39,990 bases of DNA from Pseudanabaena cinerea FACHB-1277 (GCF_014696345.1 NZ_JACJPY010000037.1:1-39990); one strand, 5' to 3'. Counted from the stretch's first letter, positions 1-8,646 are shown. Made by a program: numbers and translations. The notes: a model not told the origin generated them from the sequence alone.

Positions 1-2
1 TT

Positions 3-143
3 GTTCGTCCATTTCGCGGTATCCATAAAAAGTATCTGCATCTCTATGTAGCCATGTTTGAGTGGGCTTACAATTTACGTTGGATTGATTTTGACTTCCT
101 CCGCCGTCTTCTTGTCCCTCCTTTCACCTATTTACCCACATGA
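3..143 (+). pseudogene. ISXO2/IS1595-type transposase, C-terminal fragment
   Basis: Reading frame 3 is open from the left edge of the window to a TGA at 141-143 and gives 46 residues. They contain the stretch YLHLYVAMFEWAYNL and end in FTYLPT. This matches, from memory, the C-terminus of ISXO2-like (IS1595 family) DDE transposases, whose last region has this LYVAMFEW signature. The rest of the gene lies left of the window, so I cannot tell whether it is intact. The stop overlaps the first codons of the ATPase-like frame that follows, so no room is left for a normal IS end with terminal inverted repeat. That suggests a recombination scar rather than a living element. Confidence 0.65.
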
Positions 144-768
144 GCGAATTTTTGATTTTTTGAATGCTGGGAGTGGGGTGGAGTTGTTGGGCGATCGCCA
201 GATTGGTAAGTCTTCGGTTTTGCAACAAATTAAGCATCGTGCGGCTTCAGCGCTGAGGCTCGAACGCAAACCAATTTATTTAAATTTGCAGGAAGTCCAT
301 ACAGAGATAGAGTTTTATGCGTCTTTGTGCGAGAAGTTAGAGATGGCAACTTGTAAAGGCTATAGTTTTTTTAGGGCGATGCGCGATCGGCGGGTTTTGC
401 TGCTACTAGATGAGGCGGAGAAAATGTCTTGGGATGGTTTTACAAGAGAGGTTAGGGAGCAGTTACGCAGTCTTGCGGAGGGTGAGAATGCGCCGTTGCG
501 TTTGGTAGTGGCTGCAAGGACTCCTTTGGATCGTCTGTTCCCAGATAGTCATGAGAGTGGAATGACTTCGCCTTTTCAGGGAATTTGTGTGCGGGTGGAG
601 CTAAATACTTGGCATAGGGAGACAGTGCAGAGGTTTATTATTTCAAAACTTGAGAATACTGGGGTTTGCTTTAGTGATGCAGAAATAGAAAAATTGTGGC
701 AAGACAGCCAAGGACATCCACAAAAACTAATGAAAGCTTGTTTTGATCTTTATCGTCAATATCGCTAA
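142..768 (+). pseudogene. P-loop ATPase (AAA/STAND type), 5'-truncated
   Basis: The recognisable protein starts near base 142 with ERIFDFLNAG and has a Walker A motif GDRQIGKSS. A Walker B-like strand VLLLLDEAEK follows about 80 residues later, and then an arginine-containing sensor-like strand LRLVVAARTP. This is the bacterial AAA/ORC-like ATPase pattern also seen at the C-terminus of the next gene. The frame can be opened from a TTG at 58, but bases 58-141 code in another frame for a transposase tail, so the first 28 residues of that longer version are not credible. No good start codon with a ribosome site is visible, and family members usually have more sequence before the P-loop. I read it as a gene whose 5' end was replaced by an insertion sequence. 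It stops 5 bases before the next ATPase gene, so they probably formed one unit. Confidence 0.55.
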
Positions 769-773
769 AAACT

Positions 774-3728
774 ATGAATGAAGAAACATCGACACCACAA
801 GTACCGCTCCTTGATCTCGCGCCAAAACGCAAGCGTCCTCTATCACTTTGGAATCCACTTGATTATCTATTACTACTCTATTGGGTGTTCTATTTTCCAA
901 AAGCGATTCCTTGGTATATTAGTGTATATGAAAATACCTTTGATAGCTTCTATCATAATTTAGTTGATCTGCGTAGAACTTATAAAAGACTTCTCCTTCC
1001 CTCCTTTTTTAGTCAATTTACTCCTTGGCATACAAGAGTATTTAGATACTTGATGTATGAGATTATTGATGACACTAAAGACTTTATTTGGGAAAAATTT
1101 TTAATACTTAAAGAGGTAAAACACCCAAGGACACAGCTTGTAATAATGGCAATATTACTTAATATTTTTATTGCTATCTCTTTTTATTTTGGGTTAAACA
1201 AGATAGGAATAAAAATTAACTGGATTGAATTTGCAGTTAGTAATCTATTTAGTTTGTTTTTTATTTTTAATGATCAGATTGCGGCTGGTATTAGCATAAG
1301 CATAGTAGGAGGGTTAGCTTTCAGCATTGTAAATGCTAATCCTATTGTGTCAAATATATATCATTTATCTAATGGGACTGAATTGAGTGTAATGAGTGCG
1401 TTGAGCTTAGGAAGCTTATACGGATCAGCAAGTGGTTTAATATGTGGTATAGCATATAGCACTGTTGGCACTTTAAAAGAGAAAATCTATGGTTGGATTG
1501 GAGCGATAACTATCAATACTTCTTTCATTATCATGGGATTTATTGTTGGCAATATAAAAGGCGGTTTATCTTTTTTTGTTGGATTAACACTCTTCCTTGT
1601 ATTGTTAGTTAAGTTTGCAAAAAAATGGTTAATTCTAATTCTAGGCTTTTTTACTGTTTGTTTATTAGTAGGTATTTTAGTAGGTGGATCTTTAAATAGT
1701 GTAATAAGCACGTTAGTAATTATTTTAGCTTTTTGGGTCACTAACTTTTTAATATCAGCCTTTTCAATAGCACGTCTAGATGAATTGTGTTTTTCTTTTG
1801 GGCGTATCCCCCATACTTCACAATATAATTTTTCTTGGATTCGTCATTTACTTATTAGATGGTTAGAGAGCAACTGGATTAGTGGAATTAGTAACGCAAA
1901 TCAAATTTTTCTTTTTTCTCATCAGAGTAAAGTTGTTCAAGAGTCAATCTTTGAATCTCTAGCAAGTTCTTGGCATACTGATTTAGTCTATAGAATGGCT
2001 ATATTAAGTGATCTCATAACTGATATAGACATTTTGCATAAATTGACACTTCCATCCATCAAATCTAGGCATGTTTCTATAGCTGCTCAAGGATTTTGGC
2101 ACTTTCATAAAGCTAGCTCTATGAGCGACTGTAAAGAAAAAAGATCTGAAATTTTGTTGTCTATCAATTCTTTTGAAAAAATAAGAGATATTCGATATGG
2201 CGAGGAAATGTATGTTCTATCTATTGATTTGCATAACCTCAGTATTCCACAAAATTATCAAGAACTTCTAGATTATTCTACTAGATTTAGGAACAGACAT
2301 GCTTACCTTATCGAACAAACTACAGATTTAAATCAGAACCAACTAATCCGTCTTGATCTATGGAATGTAATTAATCAATTCTATAAAGTTTTAGATGACA
2401 TTTATACATTAAATCAATCTATTTCTCGCACCTCCAGATCTTTCTCACTAAATCGTGCGCTTGGAGAAATTAGTAAAGCTATTGATATCTTAGGGGCTTT
2501 ATCGCTTGAAACTTCTCGTGCTGAAAAACCTATATTAAAAGATATAGCAACCCGTTGGCGCGATATACTCCTCGCTGAGGCAGGTAGCATCGGACAAGTA
2601 AAAATTGACAAGCCAATAGCAAATCCCTACACCATCGGCGATCCAGTTATCGGTGAGCGTTTTATAGGACGAGAGGATATTCTCCGACAACTTGAAGAAC
2701 TGTGGTTTATCAATCCCATACCTCAATCAATTATTCTGTATGGTCATCGCCGCATGGGTAAAACTTCCATCCTCCGCAATGCCACTACCAAGGTTAATGA
2801 TCAAGTCCGTATTGCTTATGTTAATCTCCTCACTATAGGTAATTCCCCTAATGCAACTATAGAAACTCTAATGGCAATCTGTGATGCCATCGCAATCGCC
2901 GCCGATATCGCTGCTCCAAGAGATCAAGACTTCATCCAATTTCCAGCAACAACCTTTCGTCGTCATTTAGAGTATATCGACAAGACCTTTACAGGCAAAC
3001 TGATAATTGCCCTAGATGAATTTGAGAAAATCGAAGAATTGATCGATTCAGGTAAACTCAGAAAAGAACTTCTTGGCTTCCTGCGTGGCATGGTGCAAAT
3101 GAGCAGCAAGCTCGCCTTTGCCTTTGCAGGACTGCACACCCTCCAAGAAATGAATGCCGACTACTTCCAGCCCTTCTATGCCAGTTTCATTCCCATCTCC
3201 GTCGCCTTCCTCAACCGTGACGCAACCCACCAAGTCCTCGCCAACCCCGATCCCGAATTCCTACTGGAATACGAACCCGCCGCCCTTGACCATATCTACG
3301 ACCTCACCAACGGACAGCCCTATCTCACCCAACTAATTGGCTTCCAACTCGTGCGAATGTTTAATGACTATGTATTCGAGCAAGGCAAACCCCGCGATCG
3401 CACCTTCACCATCGATGATGTCCGCACCATCTGCTCAGGCGAAAACTTTTTCACCACAGGCTTTAACTACTTCAATGGAGTCTGGCAACAAGCCTCTGAG
3501 GGGGCAGCGCATCAACAAGACATTCTCAAAGCCCTAGCCCCCTATCCTCAAGGAATCACCGAATCAGAATTAATCTCACAAACTAATCTACCTAGCGAAA
3601 CTCTGCAAGCCGCCCTCAAAACCCTCAAAGATCACGACGTAATCCGCAGTCAAAAAACTAACGAGATCGTTAATTGGGCGATCGCTGTTGAACTCTTCCG
3701 TAATTGGGTCGTTAAATATAAAGCATAA
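774..3728 (+). CDS. multi-pass membrane protein with C-terminal AAA/STAND ATPase domain
   Basis: This is a protein of 984 residues. Residues about 110-340 contain roughly seven or eight long hydrophobic segments, so this part is an integral membrane domain. Residues about 350-620 form a soluble helical linker. The ATPase starts near residue 630 with the entry motif RFIGREDIL. Walker A is GHRRMGKT at 657-664, and Walker B is LIIALDEFEK with acidic residues at about 748-749. The last 80 residues look like a winged-helix domain (ITESELI...LKTLKDHDVI). The ATPase resembles bacterial ORC/STAND-like ATPases that sense or switch; the membrane half is not one I recognise. The first two thirds is clearly more AT-rich than the ATPase part, which hints at domain shuffling. 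The gene begins 5 bases after the truncated ATPase. A role as a membrane-anchored switch or defence sensor is inference. Confidence 0.8.
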   Translation: MNEETSTPQVPLLDLAPKRKRPLSLWNPLDYLLLLYWVFYFPKAIPWYISVYENTFDSFYHNLVDLRRTYKRLLLPSFFSQFTPWHTRVFRYLMYEIIDDTKDFIWEKFLILKEVKHPRTQLVIMAILLNIFIAISFYFGLNKIGIKINWIEFAVSNLFSLFFIFNDQIAAGISISIVGGLAFSIVNANPIVSNIYHLSNGTELSVMSALSLGSLYGSASGLICGIAYSTVGTLKEKIYGWIGAITINTSFIIMGFIVGNIKGGLSFFVGLTLFLVLLVKFAKKWLILILGFFTVCLLVGILVGGSLNSVISTLVIILAFWVTNFLISAFSIARLDELCFSFGRIPHTSQYNFSWIRHLLIRWLESNWISGISNANQIFLFSHQSKVVQESIFESLASSWHTDLVYRMAILSDLITDIDILHKLTLPSIKSRHVSIAAQGFWHFHKASSMSDCKEKRSEILLSINSFEKIRDIRYGEEMYVLSIDLHNLSIPQNYQELLDYSTRFRNRHAYLIEQTTDLNQNQLIRLDLWNVINQFYKVLDDIYTLNQSISRTSRSFSLNRALGEISKAIDILGALSLETSRAEKPILKDIATRWRDILLAEAGSIGQVKIDKPIANPYTIGDPVIGERFIGREDILRQLEELWFINPIPQSIILYGHRRMGKTSILRNATTKVNDQVRIAYVNLLTIGNSPNATIETLMAICDAIAIAADIAAPRDQDFIQFPATTFRRHLEYIDKTFTGKLIIALDEFEKIEELIDSGKLRKELLGFLRGMVQMSSKLAFAFAGLHTLQEMNADYFQPFYASFIPISVAFLNRDATHQVLANPDPEFLLEYEPAALDHIYDLTNGQPYLTQLIGFQLVRMFNDYVFEQGKPRDRTFTIDDVRTICSGENFFTTGFNYFNGVWQQASEGAAHQQDILKALAPYPQGITESELISQTNLPSETLQAALKTLKDHDVIRSQKTNEIVNWAIAVELFRNWVVKYKA

Positions 3729-3863
3729 AGCGATCGCCTATCTGGTGTGTTGAGTCATTCTTATCATGCCAAAATTCAGGATCGTGAAGATGGGTCACAG
3801 GTAGAGCATCGTGTTAATGTGGCAATAATGCCTGAGTCTAATTCTTTGCGTAAAGTTGCTTGA
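3729..3863 (+). pseudogene. possible short gene remnant after the membrane ATPase
   Basis: After the TAA of the preceding gene the same frame stays open for 44 codons to a TGA at 3861-3863. The translated text (SYHAKIQDREDGSQVEH followed by RVNVAIMPESNSLRKVA) has a composition like a real protein rather than random sequence. No ATG exists; a GTG at 3747 would give 38 residues. I do not recognise a family. It could be the last piece of a gene deleted by recombination or chance. Confidence 0.25.
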
Positions 3864-3878
3864 ATGCGATAAAAAACA

Positions 3879-6476
3879 ATGACATCTCCGCAATCCCAAG
3901 ACAACCCATCAATTAAGCAAACTGCGTTAGAAAACGTGACGGCTGGCGGTGATATTAATGTCACTACTCATCAAAATATCACTATTCATCAAGTGGTTTC
4001 TGCTCAACCCGTGGCGATCGCTGCAACCCTGAATACGACACCGCCACCTGTGGATGAATGGCAGGGACGACAGGATGAAATCAAGGAACTCCAAACTGCC
4101 CTAAGCAATGACAAAGTCCGCTTAATCGGGATGACCGCCGCAGGAGGCTATGGTAAATCGGCTTTAGCGGTGAAATTCAAGGAGCAGTTAACCCCTGATT
4201 GGCGGGTGTTGTGGGTGAGTTTTATCCAGCCTTATCCTTTGGCGCAATTTGGGCGATGGTTATTGGAGGAGTTGGGACGAGATTATGATGAAAAATGGGA
4301 CGAGGAGACGTTAATTGGGCAGATCGTCGAAGGGTTAATTGCTGAGCCTTGTTTGTTGGTGTTGGACAATATGGAAACGGTGATACCAGCAGAAGGGAAG
4401 TCGGTTTATGGTCAATTTTTGAGCCAATGGTTAGGGAATGGGATGCATAGTAAGCTACTGCTCACCAGTCGGGAACAGCCAGTATTTAGCGCCAATTTGC
4501 TACCGCGTTGTTATTGGTTAGCGCTAAAGGGGTTAGCAGAAGCCGATGCGATGCGTTTGGTAACGGAAGACTATGGTTTAACGGGAACGCAGAAGGAATT
4601 AGCCCATTTTGTGAACCGAATGGATCGGCATCCTCTCTTGATGCAACTGGTATCGAGTTGGATGCGGGAGGAATTGGGGGAAGGGGTTGGTGTGACAGAG
4701 ACGGAAAATTTGGGCTTAGATTTGTTTACGGTGGAGGGTTATCACCGTGATACGGAAACCTGTGTCAGGGAAGTGGTAGCGGCGAGTTTGGCGCGATTAT
4801 CGGCAAGGTTAGGGGATATTTTAAAGCGGTTGTCGGTATTGCGAGGGATTTTTGATCTAGGGTTAGCTCAGGGGTTAACTGCCGAGGTAACGGAGGCAGA
4901 GTTACGGTATTTAGCCCGTTTGTCGTTGTTGCAGGAGTTTCCACCCGAACCGCTCAAGGGAAAACCGCGACGGTTTCAGTTTTTGCCTTTAATTTCGATG
5001 GTGGTGCAACAGCAAGCGGATTCTGAGTTGTTGCGATCGGCGCATCAGGCGGCGTTGGATTATTTTTTGGCACATTTACCTGCGCCACCATGGGAATCGT
5101 TGGAGGATTTGACGGCGTATTTAGAGGGTTTCTACCATGCAGGGGAGTTGGGAGAATGGCAGTTAGCTTTTGATATTTTGAATGAGGAGAGAGGAGGAGA
5201 AGGGAAAAATAAATCGGTTGATCAATTTCTGGAATTTCAAGGGTTTTATCGTCAGCAGGCACAGTTATATGAACAGGTAGTTGCGGGGAGTCAGCGAGAA
5301 CAAGATTGTCATCGCAAATCGTTAAACAGTCTGGGCAATTGTTATAATTCCTTGGGGCAGTATGAAAAAGCGATCACCTATCACCAGCAACATCACAACA
5401 TCAGTGAAGAAATGGGTAATCGACAAGGAGAGGCAAGTTCTCTAGGTAATTTAGGCAATTGTTATGCATACTTGGGGCAGTATGAAAAAGCGATCGCCTA
5501 TCAGCAGCAATCTCTCGAAATCGAAGAAGAAATAGACAATCGGCAAGGCGTAGCAAATTCTCTAAGCAATTTAGGAAGTTGTTATTATTACTTGGGACAG
5601 TATGAAAAAGCGATTGCCTATCAGCAGCAATCTCTCGAAATCAAAGAAGAAATCGGCAATCGGCAAGGCGTAGCAAATTCTCTAGGCAATTTAGGAAGTT
5701 GTTATTATTCCTTGGGGCAGTACGAAAAAGCGATTGCCTATCAGCAGCAATCTCTCGAAATCAAAGAAGAAATCGGCAATCGGCAAGGCGTAGCAAATTC
5801 TCTAGGCAATTTAGGCAATTGTTATTATTCCTTAGGGCAGTATGAAAAAGCAACCGCCCATCACCAGCAAGATCACGATATCAGTGAAGAAATAGGTGAT
5901 CGGCTAGGCGTAGCAAATTCTTTAGGGAATTTAGGCAATTGTTATTATTCCTTGGGGCAGTACGAAAAAGCGATTGCCTATCAGCAGCAATCTCTCGAAA
6001 TCAAAGAAGAAATCGGCAATCGGCAAGGCGTAGCAATTTCTCTATGCAATTTAGGCAATTGTTACTATTCCTTAGGGCAGTATGAAAAAGCGATCGCCTA
6101 TCTCCAACAACAGCGTGACATCAGTGAAGAAATCGGCGATCAGCAAGGGGTGGCAATTTCTCTACACAATATAGGGAAGACATTGCTCAAACTTGAAAAC
6201 TACAGCGAATCAGAAACTAAAATTCAAGAATCCTTAGTTATTTCCCAAGAGATTAACTATAAGAATTTAATCGCCGACAGTTTAAAAGCTCTTGCCGATA
6301 TTGCCCATCAAACCAATCAACCCCAACTCGCCCTCACCCATTGCCAAGCCGCCCTCACCCTCTCCAAAGAACTTGGCATTCCTTTAGTCAAAGAATGCGA
6401 AGAACTCCTAGCAAAAATTCAGAAGGACTTAGATCCCCCTCAATCCCCCTTAAAAAGGGGGAAGAAGAAAAATTAA
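3879..6476 (+). CDS. STAND NTPase: NB-ARC-like domain plus TPR array
   Basis: This is a protein of 865 residues. The first 60 residues hold an ENVTAGGDINV segment of the kind found in front of bacterial signalling NTPases. The NTPase follows: Walker A AAGGYGKS at 87-94, Walker B LLVLDN with Asp at 163, a sensor strand LLLTSREQP, and a helix RHPLLMQLV typical of the NB-ARC helical domain. From about residue 480 to 830 it is tetratricopeptide repeat. Seven units of exactly 40 residues (NCYYSLGQYEKAIAYQQQ type) are followed by diverged ones. Family knowledge: STAND proteins bind a ligand through the repeats and oligomerise on ATP; many act in defence or programmed death. No effector domain such as TIR, caspase or nuclease is visible, so the output is unknown. 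The last 14 residues (DPPQSPLKRGKKKN) are translated from an inverted-repeat element. Confidence 0.88.
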   Translation: MTSPQSQDNPSIKQTALENVTAGGDINVTTHQNITIHQVVSAQPVAIAATLNTTPPPVDEWQGRQDEIKELQTALSNDKVRLIGMTAAGGYGKSALAVKFKEQLTPDWRVLWVSFIQPYPLAQFGRWLLEELGRDYDEKWDEETLIGQIVEGLIAEPCLLVLDNMETVIPAEGKSVYGQFLSQWLGNGMHSKLLLTSREQPVFSANLLPRCYWLALKGLAEADAMRLVTEDYGLTGTQKELAHFVNRMDRHPLLMQLVSSWMREELGEGVGVTETENLGLDLFTVEGYHRDTETCVREVVAASLARLSARLGDILKRLSVLRGIFDLGLAQGLTAEVTEAELRYLARLSLLQEFPPEPLKGKPRRFQFLPLISMVVQQQADSELLRSAHQAALDYFLAHLPAPPWESLEDLTAYLEGFYHAGELGEWQLAFDILNEERGGEGKNKSVDQFLEFQGFYRQQAQLYEQVVAGSQREQDCHRKSLNSLGNCYNSLGQYEKAITYHQQHHNISEEMGNRQGEASSLGNLGNCYAYLGQYEKAIAYQQQSLEIEEEIDNRQGVANSLSNLGSCYYYLGQYEKAIAYQQQSLEIKEEIGNRQGVANSLGNLGSCYYSLGQYEKAIAYQQQSLEIKEEIGNRQGVANSLGNLGNCYYSLGQYEKATAHHQQDHDISEEIGDRLGVANSLGNLGNCYYSLGQYEKAIAYQQQSLEIKEEIGNRQGVAISLCNLGNCYYSLGQYEKAIAYLQQQRDISEEIGDQQGVAISLHNIGKTLLKLENYSESETKIQESLVISQEINYKNLIADSLKALADIAHQTNQPQLALTHCQAALTLSKELGIPLVKECEELLAKIQKDLDPPQSPLKRGKKKN
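5341..6180 (+). repeat. seven tandem 120-bp repeats inside the TPR region
   Basis: Seven units begin at 5341, 5461, 5581, 5701, 5821, 5941 and 6061, each exactly 120 bases and each beginning GTTAT or GTTAC. Neighbouring units are nearly identical at DNA level over long stretches, including third codon positions. Each encodes one 40-residue TPR of the tetratricopeptide/kinesin-light-chain type. The DNA identity points to recent expansion or gene conversion, so copy number may vary between strains. Confidence 0.93.
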
Positions 6477-6511
6477 TTCTCCCCCCTTTACAAGGGGGGC
6501 TGGGGGGGATC
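6432..6511. repeat. inverted-repeat element rich in CCCCCT/AGGGGG
   Basis: The left arm GATCCCCCTCAATCCCCCTT (6432-6451) and the right arm at 6492-6511 are imperfect reverse complements about 20 bases long, with a 40-base middle. The start and end both read GATC-CCCC. The left arm, middle and stop codon form the last 14 codons of the STAND/TPR gene. The same left arm recurs at about 8503-8522. This looks like a small dispersed palindromic repeat of the kind common in cyanobacterial genomes. Confidence 0.7.
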
Positions 6512-6565
6512 ATTTTTGGTATGTATCATGTCTTTTGAATCAAATGTAATTTCTGTTTGCTATCT

Positions 6566-7180
6566 ATGGCTAAAGGCAAGAATAAGAAAATCCTGTTCTT
6601 TATCGATGAATTTGGGACTGCGGGGGTAAGCGATTTATATTTCGGAGGGGTTATTGCTTTAGCGAAAGATACTGGACGTTTAGATAAGTGTTTTAGCGAT
6701 CAGTTAGAGGCAAGTGCGAATGAAATTCATGCTGTTAATATGGACGATCAATATCTCAAAGATCTTATGAGGCGCTTCAAGCAGTCTGCATCTCAAGAAC
6801 ATTTCATTTTGATTAATCGTGCTGTTAGTATTCGACAGGGTGCTGCCCCAATAATTTATGCCCAAGGTTTAATCGAGACAGTAAAAGTTGGTTTAAAGCT
6901 TTTCAGAGAAGAAGTGCTAAAAAGTGAGCATATTAACAACGTAGAAATTATTATCGACATCAATCAACACAATACTCACCGTGATTTTGAAAGTGAAATA
7001 TCTAGAGAACAATCTGAAGATAGAAAACTCAATCCAGTTAAACACATCGCTAGAATTGATTCTGCTGCATCACGGATGCTTCAGATTGCTGACATAGTGG
7101 CTTATTCTCGCAAATTCATTATTAATAGAGAACTAAATGCCGAGCAACTAAAGAGAGATTATGGTATTCATACAAAATGA
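6566..7180 (+). CDS. DUF3800 domain protein
   Basis: This is a protein of 204 residues from the ATG at 6566; a TTG nine bases upstream is possible but less likely. The N-terminal strand ILFFIDEFGTAG, a middle strand IIIDIN and the C-terminal motif SRMLQIADIVAYS are the DUF3800 signature (a DES/DEF-G start and a final QxADxxAY helix). From family knowledge, DUF3800 proteins are predicted RNase H-fold nucleases that often sit near mobile elements and defence genes; the activity of this one is not shown. It lies 89 bases after the STAND/TPR gene, on the same strand, separated by the inverted-repeat element. A hairpin followed by six T residues ends the unit. Confidence 0.8.
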   Translation: MAKGKNKKILFFIDEFGTAGVSDLYFGGVIALAKDTGRLDKCFSDQLEASANEIHAVNMDDQYLKDLMRRFKQSASQEHFILINRAVSIRQGAAPIIYAQGLIETVKVGLKLFREEVLKSEHINNVEIIIDINQHNTHRDFESEISREQSEDRKLNPVKHIARIDSAASRMLQIADIVAYSRKFIINRELNAEQLKRDYGIHTK

Positions 7181-7276
7181 GATAAGGGCTACCAATTGGC
7201 AACCCTTACTTAAGATTCTTTATGGAATAAGAGATTATAGTGATCGTCAACCAAGGCTTTTTCCCTCTGGGTAATC

Positions 7277-7318
7277 ACGACTCTTACTAGGCACACGGCT
7301 GAGTAAGTCGTCTTTTTT
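7277..7318 (+). terminator. rho-independent terminator after the DUF3800 gene
   Basis: The arms ACGACTCTTACT and AGTAAGTCGT pair with one bulged base and are followed directly by CTTTTTT at 7312-7318. The site lies about 100 bases downstream of the DUF3800 stop. A weaker hairpin (7184-7207) lies nearer the stop. Confidence 0.6.
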
Positions 7319-7407
7319 GATCTCTACTACGATCATTATCTATCTAGATACATCTCTTAATTTATCCTACTATTCGCTAAAAGTCAATCCCCCTTAAAAA
7401 GCTTAGC

Positions 7408-8256
7408 TTAAATCCTACTAATAACTTCGTATGATAACCCAGTTGATTCGGCAATGATTTCTATAGCTATATTTTGCTCTTTCAATGCTTTGGCAACCTT
7501 CTCAATACCCTTCTCAATACCCTTCTCGATACCGACCTTTTCACCTTCTTCAAAGGCTGTATCAAATACATTTTTCACTTCTAAATACTGAACTAAACTC
7601 TTTTTATACTGTTCATACTGCTCTAAATCTAAGTGCGATATTTCAGCGATTTCAAACCCTTTTTGAAAGATTGGTTCATTGAGTATTGTGGGTATGTGAT
7701 TAAAACTTTCTAGGTTCTTTAAAAAATACAGCCATTTATCGAAGTGAGTTACCAATTCATTCTCTTGTTTGTTGAATAGCGGCATTTGCAAAAATTTAAA
7801 ATTTAATTTATCGAAAAACACATCTCCATCTTGGTCTTTGAGGCATACATCGCGCCTAAACTTGGGTGTAGTATGCTCCTCATACTCAAAATCTAATATC
7901 GCAATAAAATAGATTGGTAATAAATAGAAATTCCAATCACCCTTTTCCGACTGTTCTCGAATTGGGAATGTGGAATAGAATAAGGCTCGATCTTTGAAAT
8001 GCTTGATTTTCGCTTTTTGCATTTCCACAATAAACTTATCACCAGTTTTGCTTTCGCAATAAATATCAAAAATAGCTTTACGTTCCGATATGGTGTCGGA
8101 GAGATTTTCAGGATTTTTAAATGTTAATTGTTGGATTTGATGATGTATCGGTAACAGTTGATTGAGAAAATCGATGAGTAAATCTTTACTGCCCTCTTCG
8201 CCAAACAGTTTCTTAAAGCCAAAATCAGTATAAGGATTAAAGTATTTCGCCATCAT
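7408..8256 (-). CDS. Rpn family / PD-(D/E)XK nuclease family transposase-like protein
   Basis: This is a protein of 282 residues. It opens with KYFNPYTDFGFKKLFGEEGSK, the hallmark of the PD-(D/E)XK 'nuclease family transposase' (Rpn) group. The predicted catalytic residues are D64 (AIFDIY) and E78/Q80 (FIVEMQK). Family knowledge: Rpn proteins are DNA endonucleases that promote RecA-independent recombination in E. coli; cyanobacteria carry many paralogues. The C-terminus contains a GIEK repeat encoded by three 12-bp tandem copies near 7499-7535, followed by a short helix-turn-helix-like tail (IAIEIIAESTGLSYEVI). It faces the DUF3800 gene and shares the gap with its terminator. A second Met directly follows the first and could also start translation. 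Confidence 0.85.
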   Translation of the reverse strand: MMAKYFNPYTDFGFKKLFGEEGSKDLLIDFLNQLLPIHHQIQQLTFKNPENLSDTISERKAIFDIYCESKTGDKFIVEMQKAKIKHFKDRALFYSTFPIREQSEKGDWNFYLLPIYFIAILDFEYEEHTTPKFRRDVCLKDQDGDVFFDKLNFKFLQMPLFNKQENELVTHFDKWLYFLKNLESFNHIPTILNEPIFQKGFEIAEISHLDLEQYEQYKKSLVQYLEVKNVFDTAFEEGEKVGIEKGIEKGIEKVAKALKEQNIAIEIIAESTGLSYEVISRI

Positions 8257-8380
8257 GATTTCCCTAAAACATTCGTATAATTTAGCTGTGAAAACCTTGT
8301 AAACAACCTTCTGTATAGCACAAAAAATGTGGTTAAAGATGTAACAGCGACTTTACTGCACGATATCCCTTGACACCAAA

Positions 8381-8522
8381 TTGCCCATCAAACCAATCAC
8401 CCCCCTCAGCCATTGCCAAGCCGCCCTCACCCTCTCCCAAGAACTTGGCATTCCTTTAGTCAAAGACTGCAAAGAACTCCTAACAAAAATTTAGGATGAC
8501 TTAGATCCCCCTCAATCCCCCT
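8381..8522 (+). pseudogene. relic of a second STAND/TPR gene 3' end
   Basis: This stretch is a close copy of 6301-6451, the last coding part of the STAND/TPR gene plus the left arm of its inverted-repeat element. It has a small deletion near 8400 that breaks the frame. After the deletion it reads CQAALTLSQELGIPLVKDC to a TAG at 8492-8494, where the intact gene reads CQAALTLSKELGIPLVKEC. The rest of the gene is missing. The relic is followed by A-rich sequence and the broken ISAs1-type transposase. Confidence 0.75.
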
Positions 8523-8646
8523 TTGTAAGCAGGGTGGTTTCATTTTCGGAAAGGGCTAATGGGTATAGATTAGAGAAAAAAAGTAGACAAAAAACAGGGA
8601 ATAAAAAAGGGGCAAAAAAAGTAAAAAATGGTCTGGTAAAAGCTAA

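Noticed and set aside
58-141. N-terminal extension of the first ATPase from a TTG start, with a signal-anchor-like stretch
   Set aside because: The same bases code in another frame for a clear transposase C-terminus, so the hydrophobic stretch is an out-of-frame reading.
1487-1741. 84-residue frame antisense to the membrane ATPase
   Set aside because: It is a shadow of a hydrophobic coding region, with Lys/Pro/Thr/Asn-rich composition and no motif.
5341-6180. CRISPR-like regular repeats
   Set aside because: The 120-base units are continuous coding sequence for TPR motifs, with no spacer/repeat alternation.
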